DNA from: Candidatus Chlorobium masyuteum | GTDB lineage: Bacteria; Bacteroidota; Chlorobiia; Chlorobiales; Chlorobiaceae | Direction: 5' to 3' | DNA: 64,000 nt | Assembly: GCF_011601315.1 (NCBI RefSeq) | Contig: NZ_JAAORA010000005.1 | Coordinates: 104,771-168,770, forward strand | Shown: positions 27,402 to 36,208 of the stretch, piece after piece | Numbering within the stretch: the first letter of the stretch is position 1 | Layout of the letters: every line of letters starts with the position of its first letter | The notes under the pieces: model-generated | What the model saw: only the letters and a program-made list of their open reading frames with translations | What the model was told of the DNA's origin: nothing | Databases searched by the model: none | Made by a program: the position numbers and the translations under genes

Positions 27402-28211
27402 ATGACTTTTACCGTCATCATAGTTCTGTTGTTTGCCGCCCTTTTTTGCGGCATGATGCTCAGCACTGAAATCGGGCGCCGTATCGGCCAGAGAACCCTC
27501 CGTTGCAACCCTGATGGTCTGGCAAAAGGGATCGGCCCGGTTGAAGGCGCGGTGTTCGGCCTGCTTGGACTGATTATCGCCTTTACCTTTGCCGGTGCCG
27601 AGTCGCGTTTTGAAAACCGCCGCCAACTGATCACCGAGGAGGCCAATGCGATTGGCACCGCATACCTCCGTATGGATCTGCTTTCCCCGGATGCTCAGCC
27701 GGAATTGAAGGATCTTTTCCGCCGCTACCTTGACACCCGACTGGCGGTGTACCGCAATGTGGAGGATGCTGCAGCGACGAAAGCCACCCTTGAAAAAAGT
27801 GCAGTGCTGCAGGCAGAGATATGGAAGAAGAGTGTAGCTGACTGCGAAAGGCCCGGGGCAGCAAAGCATGCAGGTATTCTTGCGCTGGCCTCATTGAACA
27901 CCATGATCGACATAACAACCACCAGAGCTACATCGCAGATTGATCATCCCCCGATCGTTATTTTACTGCTCTTTTTTTCCTTGAGTCTCATCGGCTCCCT
28001 GCTCGTCGGCTACAATATGTCAGTCAACGAGAGGCGGCACTGGCTGCATCCTGTCGCCTTTGCCGCGATTATTTCACTCACGGTATTTGTGATCCTTGAT
28101 CTCGAGTTTCCGCGCAGAGGCCTCGTTCGTGTTGATCTGGCCGACAAACCCCTTATCGAACTTCGCCAGAGTATACTGGAGAGCCAACAATCAAACCAGA
28201 CAGCTCCATGA
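27402..28211 (+). CDS. DUF4239/bestrophin-like membrane protein
   Basis: A 269-residue inner-membrane protein with TM segments at the N-terminus (VIIVLLFAALFCGMMLS), near residue 50 (VFGLLGLIIAFTFAGAESRF), and two near 185-235. The block RRQLITEEANAIGTAYLR after TM2 is the hallmark of the bestrophin-like (DUF4239) family. Function is unknown; bestrophins are anion channels, but conduction is not shown for this family. It overlaps the next gene by four bases. Confidence 0.82.
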   Translation: MTFTVIIVLLFAALFCGMMLSTEIGRRIGQRTLRCNPDGLAKGIGPVEGAVFGLLGLIIAFTFAGAESRFENRRQLITEEANAIGTAYLRMDLLSPDAQPELKDLFRRYLDTRLAVYRNVEDAAATKATLEKSAVLQAEIWKKSVADCERPGAAKHAGILALASLNTMIDITTTRATSQIDHPPIVILLLFFSLSLIGSLLVGYNMSVNERRHWLHPVAFAAIISLTVFVILDLEFPRRGLVRVDLADKPLIELRQSILESQQSNQTAP

Positions 28212-28621
28212 AGAGCAATAGCCAGACCGCTTTGGAGGTGGTACTGCGATTCCTCAACAGCTACTCGAAAGAGGATGTCGAGGCCTGCCTCTCGGCCTTC
28301 AGCACCACAAGAGAGCTGATGCTGCTCGGCACGAACGATAACGAAGTGTTCAGCTCACTTCAGAATATCCGCGATGCCTTCAGCCGCGACTTCGCCAGTA
28401 TGTCGAATATCCGCTTTGGAGATATCCGCCACAGCCATGTCGAATCCGGCGATACGCTTGCCACTGTTCTGGTTGAACTGCCTATCACCTTTGAGACGGA
28501 AGGGAAGCAGGAGCAGACGCTCTTCCGCTACGCCCTCACCCTCGTCAGTGAAAACGGTAACTGGAAAATCTGTGCCGGCATGGCCAGCGTCCCCTTCAGT
28601 GCCGGAACCTACTCCTTCTGA
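28208..28621 (+). CDS. SnoaL/DUF4440-like NTF2-fold protein
   Basis: A 137-residue protein with an N-terminal helix (ALEVVLRFLNSYSKEDVEACL), a middle strand block (ELMLLGTNDNEVFSS) and a C-terminal sheet (TLFRYALTLVSENGNWKIC), all typical of the NTF2-like fold. The start overlaps the stop of the DUF4239 gene (ATGA), so the two are translationally coupled. Ligand and activity are unknown. It is the third such small protein in the window; the three are not close copies. Confidence 0.78.
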   Translation: MKSNSQTALEVVLRFLNSYSKEDVEACLSAFSTTRELMLLGTNDNEVFSSLQNIRDAFSRDFASMSNIRFGDIRHSHVESGDTLATVLVELPITFETEGKQEQTLFRYALTLVSENGNWKICAGMASVPFSAGTYSF

Positions 28622-28936
28622 ACCGGAGCACCGGGCCGACCCGTTTTTCAGCTTCCGATCTCTTTGGAACTTGATGCTGTTCGCTCTTGAATGAAACGAA
28701 CAGGTATGGTATACCAGTATCCCTTTCGGAGTATATTCCTGAAATATACCTTGCGGGTTATATTTGAATCTCTTTTCAAAGGGTTAAAATGGCCATGGCC
28801 AACCGGATTTCCGGCTCAGGTTGCCGATTCGATTTTTAAAGGCATGAAACAAAGCGCAGCACAACTTTCCTGACCGTCGGGAGGAGCCCCGGTTTCTGAC
28901 AGTAGTGAACACCGTCCCGGATTGCGGCTTGTGCCC
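28622..28936 (+). other. Intergenic region, no supported gene
   Basis: 315 bases before the broken ParE gene. A 60-codon plus-strand frame (28691) has no motif or ribosome site. I see no repeat or RNA structure worth naming here. Confidence 0.35.
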
Positions 28937-29220
28937 TCAGCTTCGTAGATTCATAGCTCCATGAATGACCGCAAGAATATCAATTTGATTCAGCTTGATG
29001 TAGTAGATGATACGGTAGGGACCTTCAATCACTTCTCTGACCTGCTCCAGATCATATTCAGGAACGCTTCTGCCTGAAAAGGGATATTCGGCTATCTGTT
29101 TTGATTTTCGCGTAAGGCGATCAACCATGCGACGGGCATAGTCGGCAGAGTCTTGAGCAATGAAATTATAGATGGCATCGAGATGACCTGCTGCGCGGTA
29201 TCTGTCCAGTGGACTTTCAT
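28937..29220 (-). pseudogene. ParE/RelE-type toxin gene broken by a frameshift
   Basis: The ATG at 29220 overlaps the antitoxin stop (ATGA) and begins M-K-V-H-W-T-D-T-A as ParE proteins do. After GCG CAG CA the frame is lost; shifting by one base restores GHLDAIYNFIAQDSADYARR and then the rest of the toxin (KQIAEYPFSGRSVPEYDL, YRIIYYI, ILAVIHGAMNLR). The total of 284 bases is one short of 95 codons, so a single-base deletion near 29188-29194 is the simplest reading. Without the first 30 residues the 63-residue remainder is probably inactive. A sequencing error is the alternative. Confidence 0.8.
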
Positions 29221-29405
29221 TCCTGCAAGCCGTATTTGCCTCTTATCTCTTTCACCTCTTTTGTCCGACCTGCCTTACTGTCAGCTAACCCGCGCTCAAT
29301 TGCTTCCCGAACATATATTTCATGCATCAGGTCATCCCATGTCGCATTCGCAGGCATGAGATCAATCAGTTTATGGGCTTCCTCTTTTTTCATGAGCGTT
29401 GACAT
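29217..29405 (-). CDS. Antitoxin of the broken ParE pair
   Basis: A 62-residue protein starting MSTLMKKEEAHKLIDLMPAN, matching small antitoxins found beside ParE/RelE toxins (WDDLMHEIYVREAIERGLAD). The first half is the likely dimer/DNA-binding part, and the charged C-terminus (KEVKEIRGKYGLQE) would cover the toxin. It is intact although its toxin is frameshifted, as expected when an antitoxin outlives its partner. A possible GGAGG ribosome site lies ahead. Confidence 0.75.
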   Translation of the reverse strand: MSTLMKKEEAHKLIDLMPANATWDDLMHEIYVREAIERGLADSKAGRTKEVKEIRGKYGLQE

Positions 29406-29814
29406 ATTTCACCTCCTGTCTGTTTCTGAAAGAGCAGCCTGGACAGCAGTTGAGACATATTCAGATGAATCTGCTGATATTGGCCAATCCTGCGAATCTC
29501 CAACTGCTACAAATAATATACAATCGGTAAATTAAAATCCTTTTTGGCTCTGCAGGGCCGACCTGTTTTTCAGCTCCAGAAGAGTGGCATATTGGCTGCC
29601 GTTGCAGCCGATGAATGTTGTTCCGGAATTTGTTTTTTGAGCAGTCAGGATGTGGTGTTTTTTTATCTTAAATTGAATAAAAACAGTAAAATAATTAATA
29701 AAAAAACGTAAAATATGTTATATTCTGGTTAGGGGAAAACGCGTTTATTGTATTGGGCTGTTGTTTCCTGTTTATCTGATTTGTGTTGCTTCTGAACAAC
29801 CTGATTTTACTGAA
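29406..29814 (+). other. Intergenic region with one copy of a dispersed repeat
   Basis: About 410 bases. Bases 29571-29616 match a second copy at 35824-35870. The remainder is AT-rich (29660-29720) and probably holds the promoter of the next small gene. No other structure was found. Confidence 0.4.
29571..29616 (+). repeat. Dispersed repeat, copy A
   Basis: Starts CAGCTCCAGAAGAGTGGCAT and ends GATGAAT; the matching copy at 35824 shares most of its ~46 bases. The two copies bracket both restriction-modification sets. Confidence 0.6.
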
Positions 29815-30126
29815 ATGATCAACAGAATTGAGACCATGGCGGATGTTGCTTTTTTCACAAAAGCAATAATTGATGAAGGCGTGAACCTTCATCCTGATAC
29901 TGATTTCAGGGAGTATGTTAACCTCGTTACCAATGAGAATACCTACTCCGAAACAGAGGCTGAAAAGCGTAACGAGCTTATGAGCCAGGCTTTTGATGTG
30001 TGTGAGAAAAACGGTGTTGAAATTTACGATTTCATGTTTGAAATATTTCTCAAGGAAACAGGCCTTGACCAGTTTATTCCTCTGCCTTCGGCAATCCTTC
30101 CGGATGATTATTTCTCTCAGGGTTAA
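29815..30126 (+). CDS. Small hypothetical protein
   Basis: A 103-residue acidic soluble protein (MINRIETMADVAFFTKAI, FREYVNLVTNENTYSE, VCEKNGVEIYDFMFEIFL). A TTG at 29761 extends the frame by 18 residues that look hydrophobic and unrelated. No domain is recognised. It lies upstream of the first restriction-modification set on the same strand, but 400 bases away, so a link is not shown. Confidence 0.6.
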   Translation: MINRIETMADVAFFTKAIIDEGVNLHPDTDFREYVNLVTNENTYSETEAEKRNELMSQAFDVCEKNGVEIYDFMFEIFLKETGLDQFIPLPSAILPDDYFSQG

Positions 30127-30534
30127 TAATGCCGGATCAGTGAATTGTGTGTTGTGAAGAACTTCTGAAACAGATGAAAGCAGGGAGGATGAGAGAGGAG
30201 CCTGTCGGCATGCGCTTGTTCAGGCCTCTGCCACCTTTTTTGAATGGATGGGCACCCCGTTGCGTTAAACTTGTCTCCGGCAAGGTGATTTCCTTCTAAA
30301 TCCTCATCCGCTCCTCAAAATCCATCAGGGCTTGTTCACTGGTCTCTGCAAGTGAAGTGCAGGCCCGATCTCCATCCGACAACGTTTGAGTGAAATAACT
30401 GACAAAGAAAAAAGAAGTTGCGCTTGTATTGTCCGTATTTCATTCTGACCCCTTCATGGTTTTTATGTTGACATTTGACGGTTATTGTTTATTATTGCCA
30501 TAATGTCAAAATATTTCCCGTGGAGGCGAGTATC
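30127..30534 (+). other. Intergenic region holding the methyltransferase promoter
   Basis: 408 bases without a gene. Its end holds a promoter-like pair and inverted repeat just before the HTH-methyltransferase gene (listed separately). The rest shows nothing I can name. Confidence 0.45.
30468..30509 (+). promoter_or_regulatory. Promoter and operator-like inverted repeat of the m5C methyltransferase
   Basis: TTGACA (30468-30473) and TATTAT (30490-30495) are 16 bases apart, close to a sigma-70 promoter. TTGACATT (30468-30475) is mirrored as AATGTCAA (30502-30509), so the inverted repeat spans the -35 to about +1. It could be the operator for the HTH fused to the methyltransferase. Confidence 0.55.
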
Positions 30535-31812
30535 ATGAATACCACCCAGAGCTTTTCATTGTTACGCCAGCAGGCGGGTTTGTCGATTGACAAAATTGCT
30601 CACATTACCGGGTACAGCCAGCGAGAGGTCTATCGCTGGGAGAAAAACGAGATAGTCCCCAGAAAACTGGTGCTTGACCAGCTCACAAGGATTGCCCAGC
30701 CTTTATCAACCTACGGCAAAGAGTCTTCAACCTTTACCTTCATTGATCTTTTTGCCGGTATTGGAGGCATGCGAAAAGCTTTTGAAGAGCTTGGCGGCAG
30801 GTGTGTCTTTACGAGTGAGTGGGACAAATACTCCCGTCAGACCTATCAGGCGAATTTTTCGTGTGATCACGAGATTGGTGGTGACATTACCAAAATTGAT
30901 GCCCGCGACATCCCGTCACATGATATTCTGGTTGCGGGTTTCCCCTGCCAGCCTTTTTCAATAGCCGGAGTCTCCAAAAAAAATGCTCTTGGCAGACCTC
31001 ACGGTTTTGCAGACAAAACCCAGGGCACCCTCTTTTTTGATGTGGCGAGAATTATTGAGTATCATCGCCCGAAGGCGATCCTGCTTGAAAATGTCAAGAA
31101 TCTTCAGCGGCATGACAAGGGGAAAACATTCGATATTATCAAGGAAACTCTTGCCGAACTGGGCTATTATTTTGACTGGAAAATTATTGATGCCGGAAAC
31201 TGGGTTCCCCAGCATCGCGAGCGGATATTTATTGCAGGGTTCAGGGAGGATTGCGGATTCAGCTTTGAGCGGTTTGATCTGCCGCACGGCAGCGAGCGCC
31301 CGGTCATAGAAACCATATTGCATCCTGAAAACGGCCTGGAAGATGAGGAACCACCCTATACTGTCGGCCCATTGGCAAGAATATCCGACCGCTACACCCT
31401 TTCGGATCATCTCTGGGAGTACCTCCAGAAGTATGCTGAAAAACACCGGGCAAAAGGCAATGGTTTCGGATTCGGCCTTGTCGGCCCCCATGATGTAGCC
31501 AGAACACTTTCGGCTCGCTATTACAAGGATGGTTCCGAGATTCTGGTGAAGCAGGAGGGGAAAAATCCCCGAAGGCTGACACCGAGGGAGTGTTCACGGT
31601 TGATGGGTTTTGATACACTTGATGGTAACAGTTTTATAATTCCTGTTTCTGATACCCAGGCTTACCGGCAGTTCGGAAATGCTGTTGTTGTGCCTGTTGT
31701 CAGGGCTGTTGCACGGTATATGCTTGAATACCTGATTGAAGGTGTTTCATCCGACCAGTTGCGTTTTGACTTTGGTGTCCTGATGTCTGAAAAAGCTGTT
31801 CAGTATGGCTGA
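30535..31812 (+). CDS. DNA (cytosine-5) methyltransferase with N-terminal HTH
   Basis: A 425-residue m5C methyltransferase. Residues 1-60 form an XRE-like helix-turn-helix (FSLLRQQAGLSIDKIAHITG, REVYRWEKNEI). The catalytic domain carries motif I FIDLFAGIGGMRKAF, motif IV with the nucleophile Cys (GFPCQPFS), motif VI LLENVKNL, motif VIII QHRERIF and motif X QFGNAVVVPVV. It protects host DNA from the partner nuclease at 32256 and may repress its own promoter. The start is set by the strong site GGAGG before 30535; the frame is open to 30475. It overlaps vsr by eight bases. Confidence 0.95.
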   Translation: MNTTQSFSLLRQQAGLSIDKIAHITGYSQREVYRWEKNEIVPRKLVLDQLTRIAQPLSTYGKESSTFTFIDLFAGIGGMRKAFEELGGRCVFTSEWDKYSRQTYQANFSCDHEIGGDITKIDARDIPSHDILVAGFPCQPFSIAGVSKKNALGRPHGFADKTQGTLFFDVARIIEYHRPKAILLENVKNLQRHDKGKTFDIIKETLAELGYYFDWKIIDAGNWVPQHRERIFIAGFREDCGFSFERFDLPHGSERPVIETILHPENGLEDEEPPYTVGPLARISDRYTLSDHLWEYLQKYAEKHRAKGNGFGFGLVGPHDVARTLSARYYKDGSEILVKQEGKNPRRLTPRECSRLMGFDTLDGNSFIIPVSDTQAYRQFGNAVVVPVVRAVARYMLEYLIEGVSSDQLRFDFGVLMSEKAVQYG

Positions 31813-32335
31813 TGTTGTTTCACCGGAAACACGAAGCCGAATGATGTCCGGCATCCGGGCAGCGAATACCATTCCTGAAATGAGGATACGCAGAGGCCTT
31901 CATGCACGGGGGTTCAGATTCAGGCTTCATTGCAGTTCATTGCCGGGCAAGCCTGATCTTGTTTTTTCGAAGTATCGTGCCGTTATTTTTGTTCATGGAT
32001 GTTTCTGGCATGCCCATGAGTGTGCTCTTTTCAAATGGCCGAAAACAAGAGAGGAGTTCTGGAAAGGGAAGATCGGCAAAAACAGGACCCGTGACTATGC
32101 TGTCATGGATGAACTTGCACGGCAAAGCTGGAGAGTTCTGATTGTCTGGGAGTGTGCTCTAAAAGGCAAGGGGCGCAGGCCGGTTGATGAGGTTGTTGAT
32201 TCCTGTGCAGCATGGCTGCATTCAAACTCGACAAAACATGAAATCAGAGGGCAACATGAGATTATCGACATTGCAATCGATCATGCGAAACAAGGGTTGC
32301 CGGACGATCTACGCGAAGGTCCTCGCAGCAAATGA
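31805..32335 (+). CDS. vsr: Very-short-patch-repair (Vsr) endonuclease
   Basis: A 176-residue Vsr nuclease that nicks beside T:G mismatches made when m5C deaminates. Motifs are MSGIRAANTIPEMRIRRGLH, SSLPGKPDLVF with the catalytic Asp, FVHGCFWHAHEC with metal/His residues, and WKGKIGKNRTRD. It overlaps both neighbours (m5C methyltransferase and nuclease), forming a compact operon. The C-terminal 25 residues extend beyond the core domain. Pairing with a CCWGG-like target would be the usual case. Confidence 0.95.
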   Translation: MADVVSPETRSRMMSGIRAANTIPEMRIRRGLHARGFRFRLHCSSLPGKPDLVFSKYRAVIFVHGCFWHAHECALFKWPKTREEFWKGKIGKNRTRDYAVMDELARQSWRVLIVWECALKGKGRRPVDEVVDSCAAWLHSNSTKHEIRGQHEIIDIAIDHAKQGLPDDLREGPRSK

Positions 32336-33575
32336 CAACCGGAAGCAACAGGTCTATTTTGGCGGTGATTTCCAGGCTATCAACATTATTCCCTTTGCAA
32401 CAATAGCTCCAGATCCAGCCAAGCCTCATATATTCAAGGCACCACTCGATTACTGGTGGCTTTCCGATGACGGAAGTTTACACAATGCTCCCCGAGCCCA
32501 ACTTATACTCTATCCCCAATATCCGGAAGTAAGATTTTCCGGCTTCCTCCAGGGCTGTTCTGCCGCCCCCTCAGAGCTTATGGACGAGCGCCTGAGACTG
32601 GCCGGGCGCATCCTTTTTCTGGGGATATCTCCCGACGGCAGAATTATCGGTTATCTGTGTCACCCGGAGAGTGAACTTGCAAGGGAGTTTGCTTCTCTCG
32701 GAGAGCTGCCCCGAAGCGGAGTTTTTCTTGAACCCGGTACAGGAGCCGGAGTCCTTGATGAAAGATCGTTACTCATCGGGAAATTGAGAGAGATCCATCA
32801 GAAAGGCTGGATCCGGTCAAGAAAACTGGGCAGCAACGGTATTATCCTGCCCTGCGAAGCTCCAAATTGTGGCGGGATGACACTCGAAGCAGAACTGGAT
32901 ATCATTCCCAACAGCCGTTCTGAACCGGACTATCTTGGCTACGAAGTAAAGCAGTACAGTGTCACCAACTTTCAGAAGATAAACGGTGGAGTACTGACTC
33001 TCATGACCCCCGAACCGACGGGTGGTTACTACCGGAGTGCCGGTATTGAAGCGTTCATCAGGAAATTCGGATATCCCGATATGACCGGTGCCGCTGATCG
33101 TGGAGACAGGCTGAATTTCGGGGGAGTTCACAAAGTGGGGGAGTATCACCGTCTGACAAACCTTCAGATTGTGTTGAAGGGGTTTGACGCCATCAAGGGA
33201 AAGATCATCGATGCAACGGGTGGAATATCGCTGATGAACAGTGAGGGTGAAGAGGCAGCGGTATGGGGATATGCTGAAATTATGGCCAAATGGAACCGGA
33301 AGCACAACAAGGCTGTCTACATCCCGAGCCAGTGTTTACAGTCACCCGAACGGCAATACTGGTACGGCAACCTGATCCGTATCGGCACAGGAACTGATTT
33401 TTTGAAGTACCTGCAGGCTATGGCCGAAGGGAAGGTCTACTACGATCCGGGTATCAAACTTGAGAATGCATCAACCACTCCACGCACCAAACAGCGAAGC
33501 CAGTTTCGCATAAAATCATCCAATCTCCCTGCACTCTACCACAGCATGGATATTGTCGATTTGAATGAAGGATAG
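32256..33575 (+). CDS. Type II restriction endonuclease, MvaI/BcnI family
   Basis: A 439-residue nuclease. The second half resembles MvaI/BcnI enzymes: LIGKLREIHQKGWIRSRKLG, an active-site block EAELDIIPN followed by GYEVKQYSV (E-x-K), and GAADRGDRLNFGG. These enzymes cut within CCNGG-type sites; the exact site here is unknown. The N-terminal ~190 residues (IYAKVLAANDNRKQQVYFGG) are an extra domain. AGAGGG before 32256 decides the start; upstream ATGs at 32184 and 32238 are weaker. It overlaps vsr by 80 bases, in another frame. Confidence 0.85.
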   Translation: MRLSTLQSIMRNKGCRTIYAKVLAANDNRKQQVYFGGDFQAINIIPFATIAPDPAKPHIFKAPLDYWWLSDDGSLHNAPRAQLILYPQYPEVRFSGFLQGCSAAPSELMDERLRLAGRILFLGISPDGRIIGYLCHPESELAREFASLGELPRSGVFLEPGTGAGVLDERSLLIGKLREIHQKGWIRSRKLGSNGIILPCEAPNCGGMTLEAELDIIPNSRSEPDYLGYEVKQYSVTNFQKINGGVLTLMTPEPTGGYYRSAGIEAFIRKFGYPDMTGAADRGDRLNFGGVHKVGEYHRLTNLQIVLKGFDAIKGKIIDATGGISLMNSEGEEAAVWGYAEIMAKWNRKHNKAVYIPSQCLQSPERQYWYGNLIRIGTGTDFLKYLQAMAEGKVYYDPGIKLENASTTPRTKQRSQFRIKSSNLPALYHSMDIVDLNEG

Positions 33576-33801
33576 TTCGGATAGCATCGTTTTCTCACAT
33601 TAAAGGTCATGCAGGAACCTCGAAAAAGCTTTTGAATCAGGGCCGTTGCCACCCCGCCGGAGGCTACAATCAATTCGTCAGTTCAAGAGGGGATAAATCC
33701 GCTGTTTCTTCTGAAAATTGCTATACTTTTGAAAAGTGCCGGTGATCTGGGCGATGCACCCAGATTACCGGTAACAGGTTTGATGGAATATTGTTAAGTA
33801 A

Positions 33802-35103
33802 TTGAATAATTTGAAGACCAAGCACACAATAATAGATGGCGACAGTCGCGAGATGAATCTTGTTGGCGACAAGTCGGTTCACCTTGTGATCACCTCACCG
33901 CCATACTGGCAGCTCAAGGACTATGGCACGGACGCACAGATCGGTTTTCATGATAGTTACGAGAGCTATATCAACAATCTGAATCTTGTCTGGAAGGAGT
34001 GTGAGCGGGTGCTCTATCCGGGATGTCGTCTCTGCATCAACATCGGAGACCAGTTTGCCCGTTCGGTCTACTACGGCAGGTACAAGGTTATTCCGATCCG
34101 GACGGAGATTATAAAGTTCTGTGAGACTATCGGTCTGGACTACATGGGTGCGGTAATCTGGCAGAAGGTAACAACGACCAATACTACCGGTGGAGCTTCA
34201 ATTATGGGGAGCTTTCCTTATCCGCGTAACGGTATTCTCAAACTTGACTATGAGTTCATCCTGATTTTTAAAAAACCGGGAGATGCTCCAAAGCCGACCA
34301 AAGAACAGAAAGAGCACTCGGCAATGACCACGGAGGAGTGGAACACCTATTTTTCAGGCCACTGGAACTTTGCCGGAGCAAAACAGGATGGTCACATTGC
34401 CATGTTTCCGGAAGAGCTTCCTCATCGTCTCATTAAAATGTTTGCTTTTCAGGACGATACGGTGCTTGACCCGTTTATGGGAAGTGGCACTACAGCTCTC
34501 GCTGCAAAAAATCTTGACCGAAACTCTATCGGGTATGAAATCAACCCCGAGTTTATCGAGATAGCCAAAACAAAGCTCAACAGCAACCAGCAGGATTTTG
34601 CCGGGACAGTATATGAGTTTCTGAATGACACGGTAACGGGTGACTTTGCCTCTGCGATTGAACAACTGCCTTACCGGTTTACTGACCCTCACAAGCTCGA
34701 TAAAAAACTGGATCCGCGAAAACTCACCTTTGGTTCACGGATTGATAATACTGGTTCAGCACAGCGGGAAGAGCTGTTTACGGTCAGGGAGATTCTCAGC
34801 CCCGAGAAGGTGCGCTTATCCAACGGGTTGACGGTGAAACTGATTGGTATCAAGCAAGAGCCCTTTATGCACGACCGTGCTGTCGGCTATCTGGTTGAAA
34901 AAATTCAGGGAAAGCGGATATTCATGAAGTATGACCGGATGAAATACGACAGCGAGAATAACCTTCTCTGTTATCTCTACCTTGAAAATAAGACTTTCGT
35001 CAATGCGCATCTGATCAAAAGCAGGCTGGTCGGTATTGACAGCAGCTATGATTACAAGCAGAAGGAGAAATTTCTAACCCTGTCAGAACAACTCAATGGC
35101 TAA
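33802..35103 (+). CDS. m4C-type DNA methyltransferase with SNase-like C-terminal domain
   Basis: 433 residues. The catalytic domain is beta-class: TSPPYWQLKDYG (motif IV, TSPPYW favours cytosine-N4) near residue 31, and the AdoMet motif DPFMGSGTTALAAKN near 222. The last 110 residues (VKLIGIKQEPF, LVEKIQGKRIFMKYD, LCYLYLENKTFVNAHLI) follow the staphylococcal-nuclease-like fold, but the catalytic Arg/Asp positions are not kept, so it is probably a DNA-contact module. The only fitting start is TTG at 33802. It overlaps the MjaI-type nuclease gene by eight bases and should protect the same site. Confidence 0.88.
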   Translation: MNNLKTKHTIIDGDSREMNLVGDKSVHLVITSPPYWQLKDYGTDAQIGFHDSYESYINNLNLVWKECERVLYPGCRLCINIGDQFARSVYYGRYKVIPIRTEIIKFCETIGLDYMGAVIWQKVTTTNTTGGASIMGSFPYPRNGILKLDYEFILIFKKPGDAPKPTKEQKEHSAMTTEEWNTYFSGHWNFAGAKQDGHIAMFPEELPHRLIKMFAFQDDTVLDPFMGSGTTALAAKNLDRNSIGYEINPEFIEIAKTKLNSNQQDFAGTVYEFLNDTVTGDFASAIEQLPYRFTDPHKLDKKLDPRKLTFGSRIDNTGSAQREELFTVREILSPEKVRLSNGLTVKLIGIKQEPFMHDRAVGYLVEKIQGKRIFMKYDRMKYDSENNLLCYLYLENKTFVNAHLIKSRLVGIDSSYDYKQKEKFLTLSEQLNG

Positions 35104-35737
35104 AGAGTGGATACTGAACAGCGCAATGAACCGCTTTCAGCTTAATTTCAAGCGAAACGTCGGACCAACTTCCGAGTCTATCAGAACGTGCGCACCCAAA
35201 TCAGTCGAGGAGTGGCGAGAGTATTACTATGCCCATGTCAAGCCCGAAGAGCATATTGTTGATCTCGGGAAAAAACTCTACGTCAAGATAACCGAGGTGA
35301 TTGCTGCGGAGGTTGAGGCGGTATCAGAAGAGGATTGCATCACCTACATGAAGCAGCTTGTCATTGACCGGACGTTTGATGGTTACATGACTGAAATCAA
35401 AACGGTTTATGGTCAACTGGAGCGCCAGCTCGGAGTGAAAATAGAACCGGCTTCTGACGAGTGGGACAGGTTGTTCAATGTTGACTTTTACATCAAGGCA
35501 GGGGAGAAGTTTATCGGACTCCAGATCAAGCCAATCTCGTTCAGTGGAGGAACACAGCTTCCCGAAATTTTCAAGGAAAAATCAATTCAGTCAGAGACTC
35601 ACCAGCGATTCACCGAGAAGTTTGGCGGGAAGGTATTCTATATCTACTCGTATAAAAGCGGTGAGAAAAAAGAGATCTACAACAAGGATGTTATCGATGA
35701 AATCAAGGCTGAGATGAGCAGGCTTGGATTGGTATGA
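35096..35737 (+). CDS. MjaI-family type II restriction endonuclease
   Basis: A 213-residue nuclease. The start AKEWILNSAMNRFQLNFKRN and CAPKSVEEWREYYYAHV match the MjaI family, whose founder cuts CTAG. FNVDFYIKAGEKFIGLQIKP supplies the D...xQxK active-site pattern of PD-(D/E)xK nucleases. It overlaps the methyltransferase by eight bases, a complete two-gene type II set. The CTAG target is inferred from the family only. Confidence 0.87.
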   Translation: MAKEWILNSAMNRFQLNFKRNVGPTSESIRTCAPKSVEEWREYYYAHVKPEEHIVDLGKKLYVKITEVIAAEVEAVSEEDCITYMKQLVIDRTFDGYMTEIKTVYGQLERQLGVKIEPASDEWDRLFNVDFYIKAGEKFIGLQIKPISFSGGTQLPEIFKEKSIQSETHQRFTEKFGGKVFYIYSYKSGEKKEIYNKDVIDEIKAEMSRLGLV

Positions 35738-36208
35738 TGTTCTCATTTTTCTGTGTCAGCATTCTCGCCTATTGAACAACATCCAGTAATCTGCTTGAAT
35801 ACCCAGAGAGTTGCCGTGTACTTCAGCTCCAGAGGAGCGGCATCTTGGTAGCCGCAGTAAGTCGATGAATACCCCCTCCTATTTTTCCCGCTTCAGCATA
35901 TGCAGACATCTTCATCTTTAAACCAACCATCCCAAGTCTGATACAGCCTGATATTATGGCAAGATCGCTATAGAATACATGGTATGTTTCGGCAGGGGAG
36001 ATGCCAGCGCACAGCTCAGATGCAGAGGGAGCTGTTGAGGTAACTGTCAATGAAGATGGCGGTTATGAAGCGACCATTTTAACGAATATTTTCAAAAAGA
36101 GACTTTTCTCATGCTTTTGCTGATAAATCGCAGGAAATCTGTGTGTTACAAGGCTATTATTTTGCTTTGCTGCTTGTAATGAAGTGAATAAGTCAGTAAT
36201 ATCCTTTT
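35738..36208 (+). other. Intergenic region before the retron
   Basis: 471 bases. It contains dispersed-repeat copy B (35824-35870) and a 40-codon plus-strand fragment at 36008-36130 (VTVNEDGGYEATIL) that looks like the tail of a lost gene. The retron promoter should lie in the AT-rich stretch 36140-36205, but I cannot assign boxes with confidence. Confidence 0.4.
35824..35870 (+). repeat. Dispersed repeat, copy B
   Basis: Starts CAGCTCCAGAGGAGCGGCAT and ends GTCGATGAAT; it matches copy A at 29571-29616. It lies between the second RM set and the retron. Confidence 0.6.

Noticed and set aside
28691..28873. 60-codon plus-strand ORF
   Set aside because: No ribosome site, no motif, and composition like the flanking intergenic DNA.
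35823..36050. 75-codon minus-strand ORF near the retron
   Set aside because: It starts and ends inside repeat and intergenic DNA and shows no protein-like motif.
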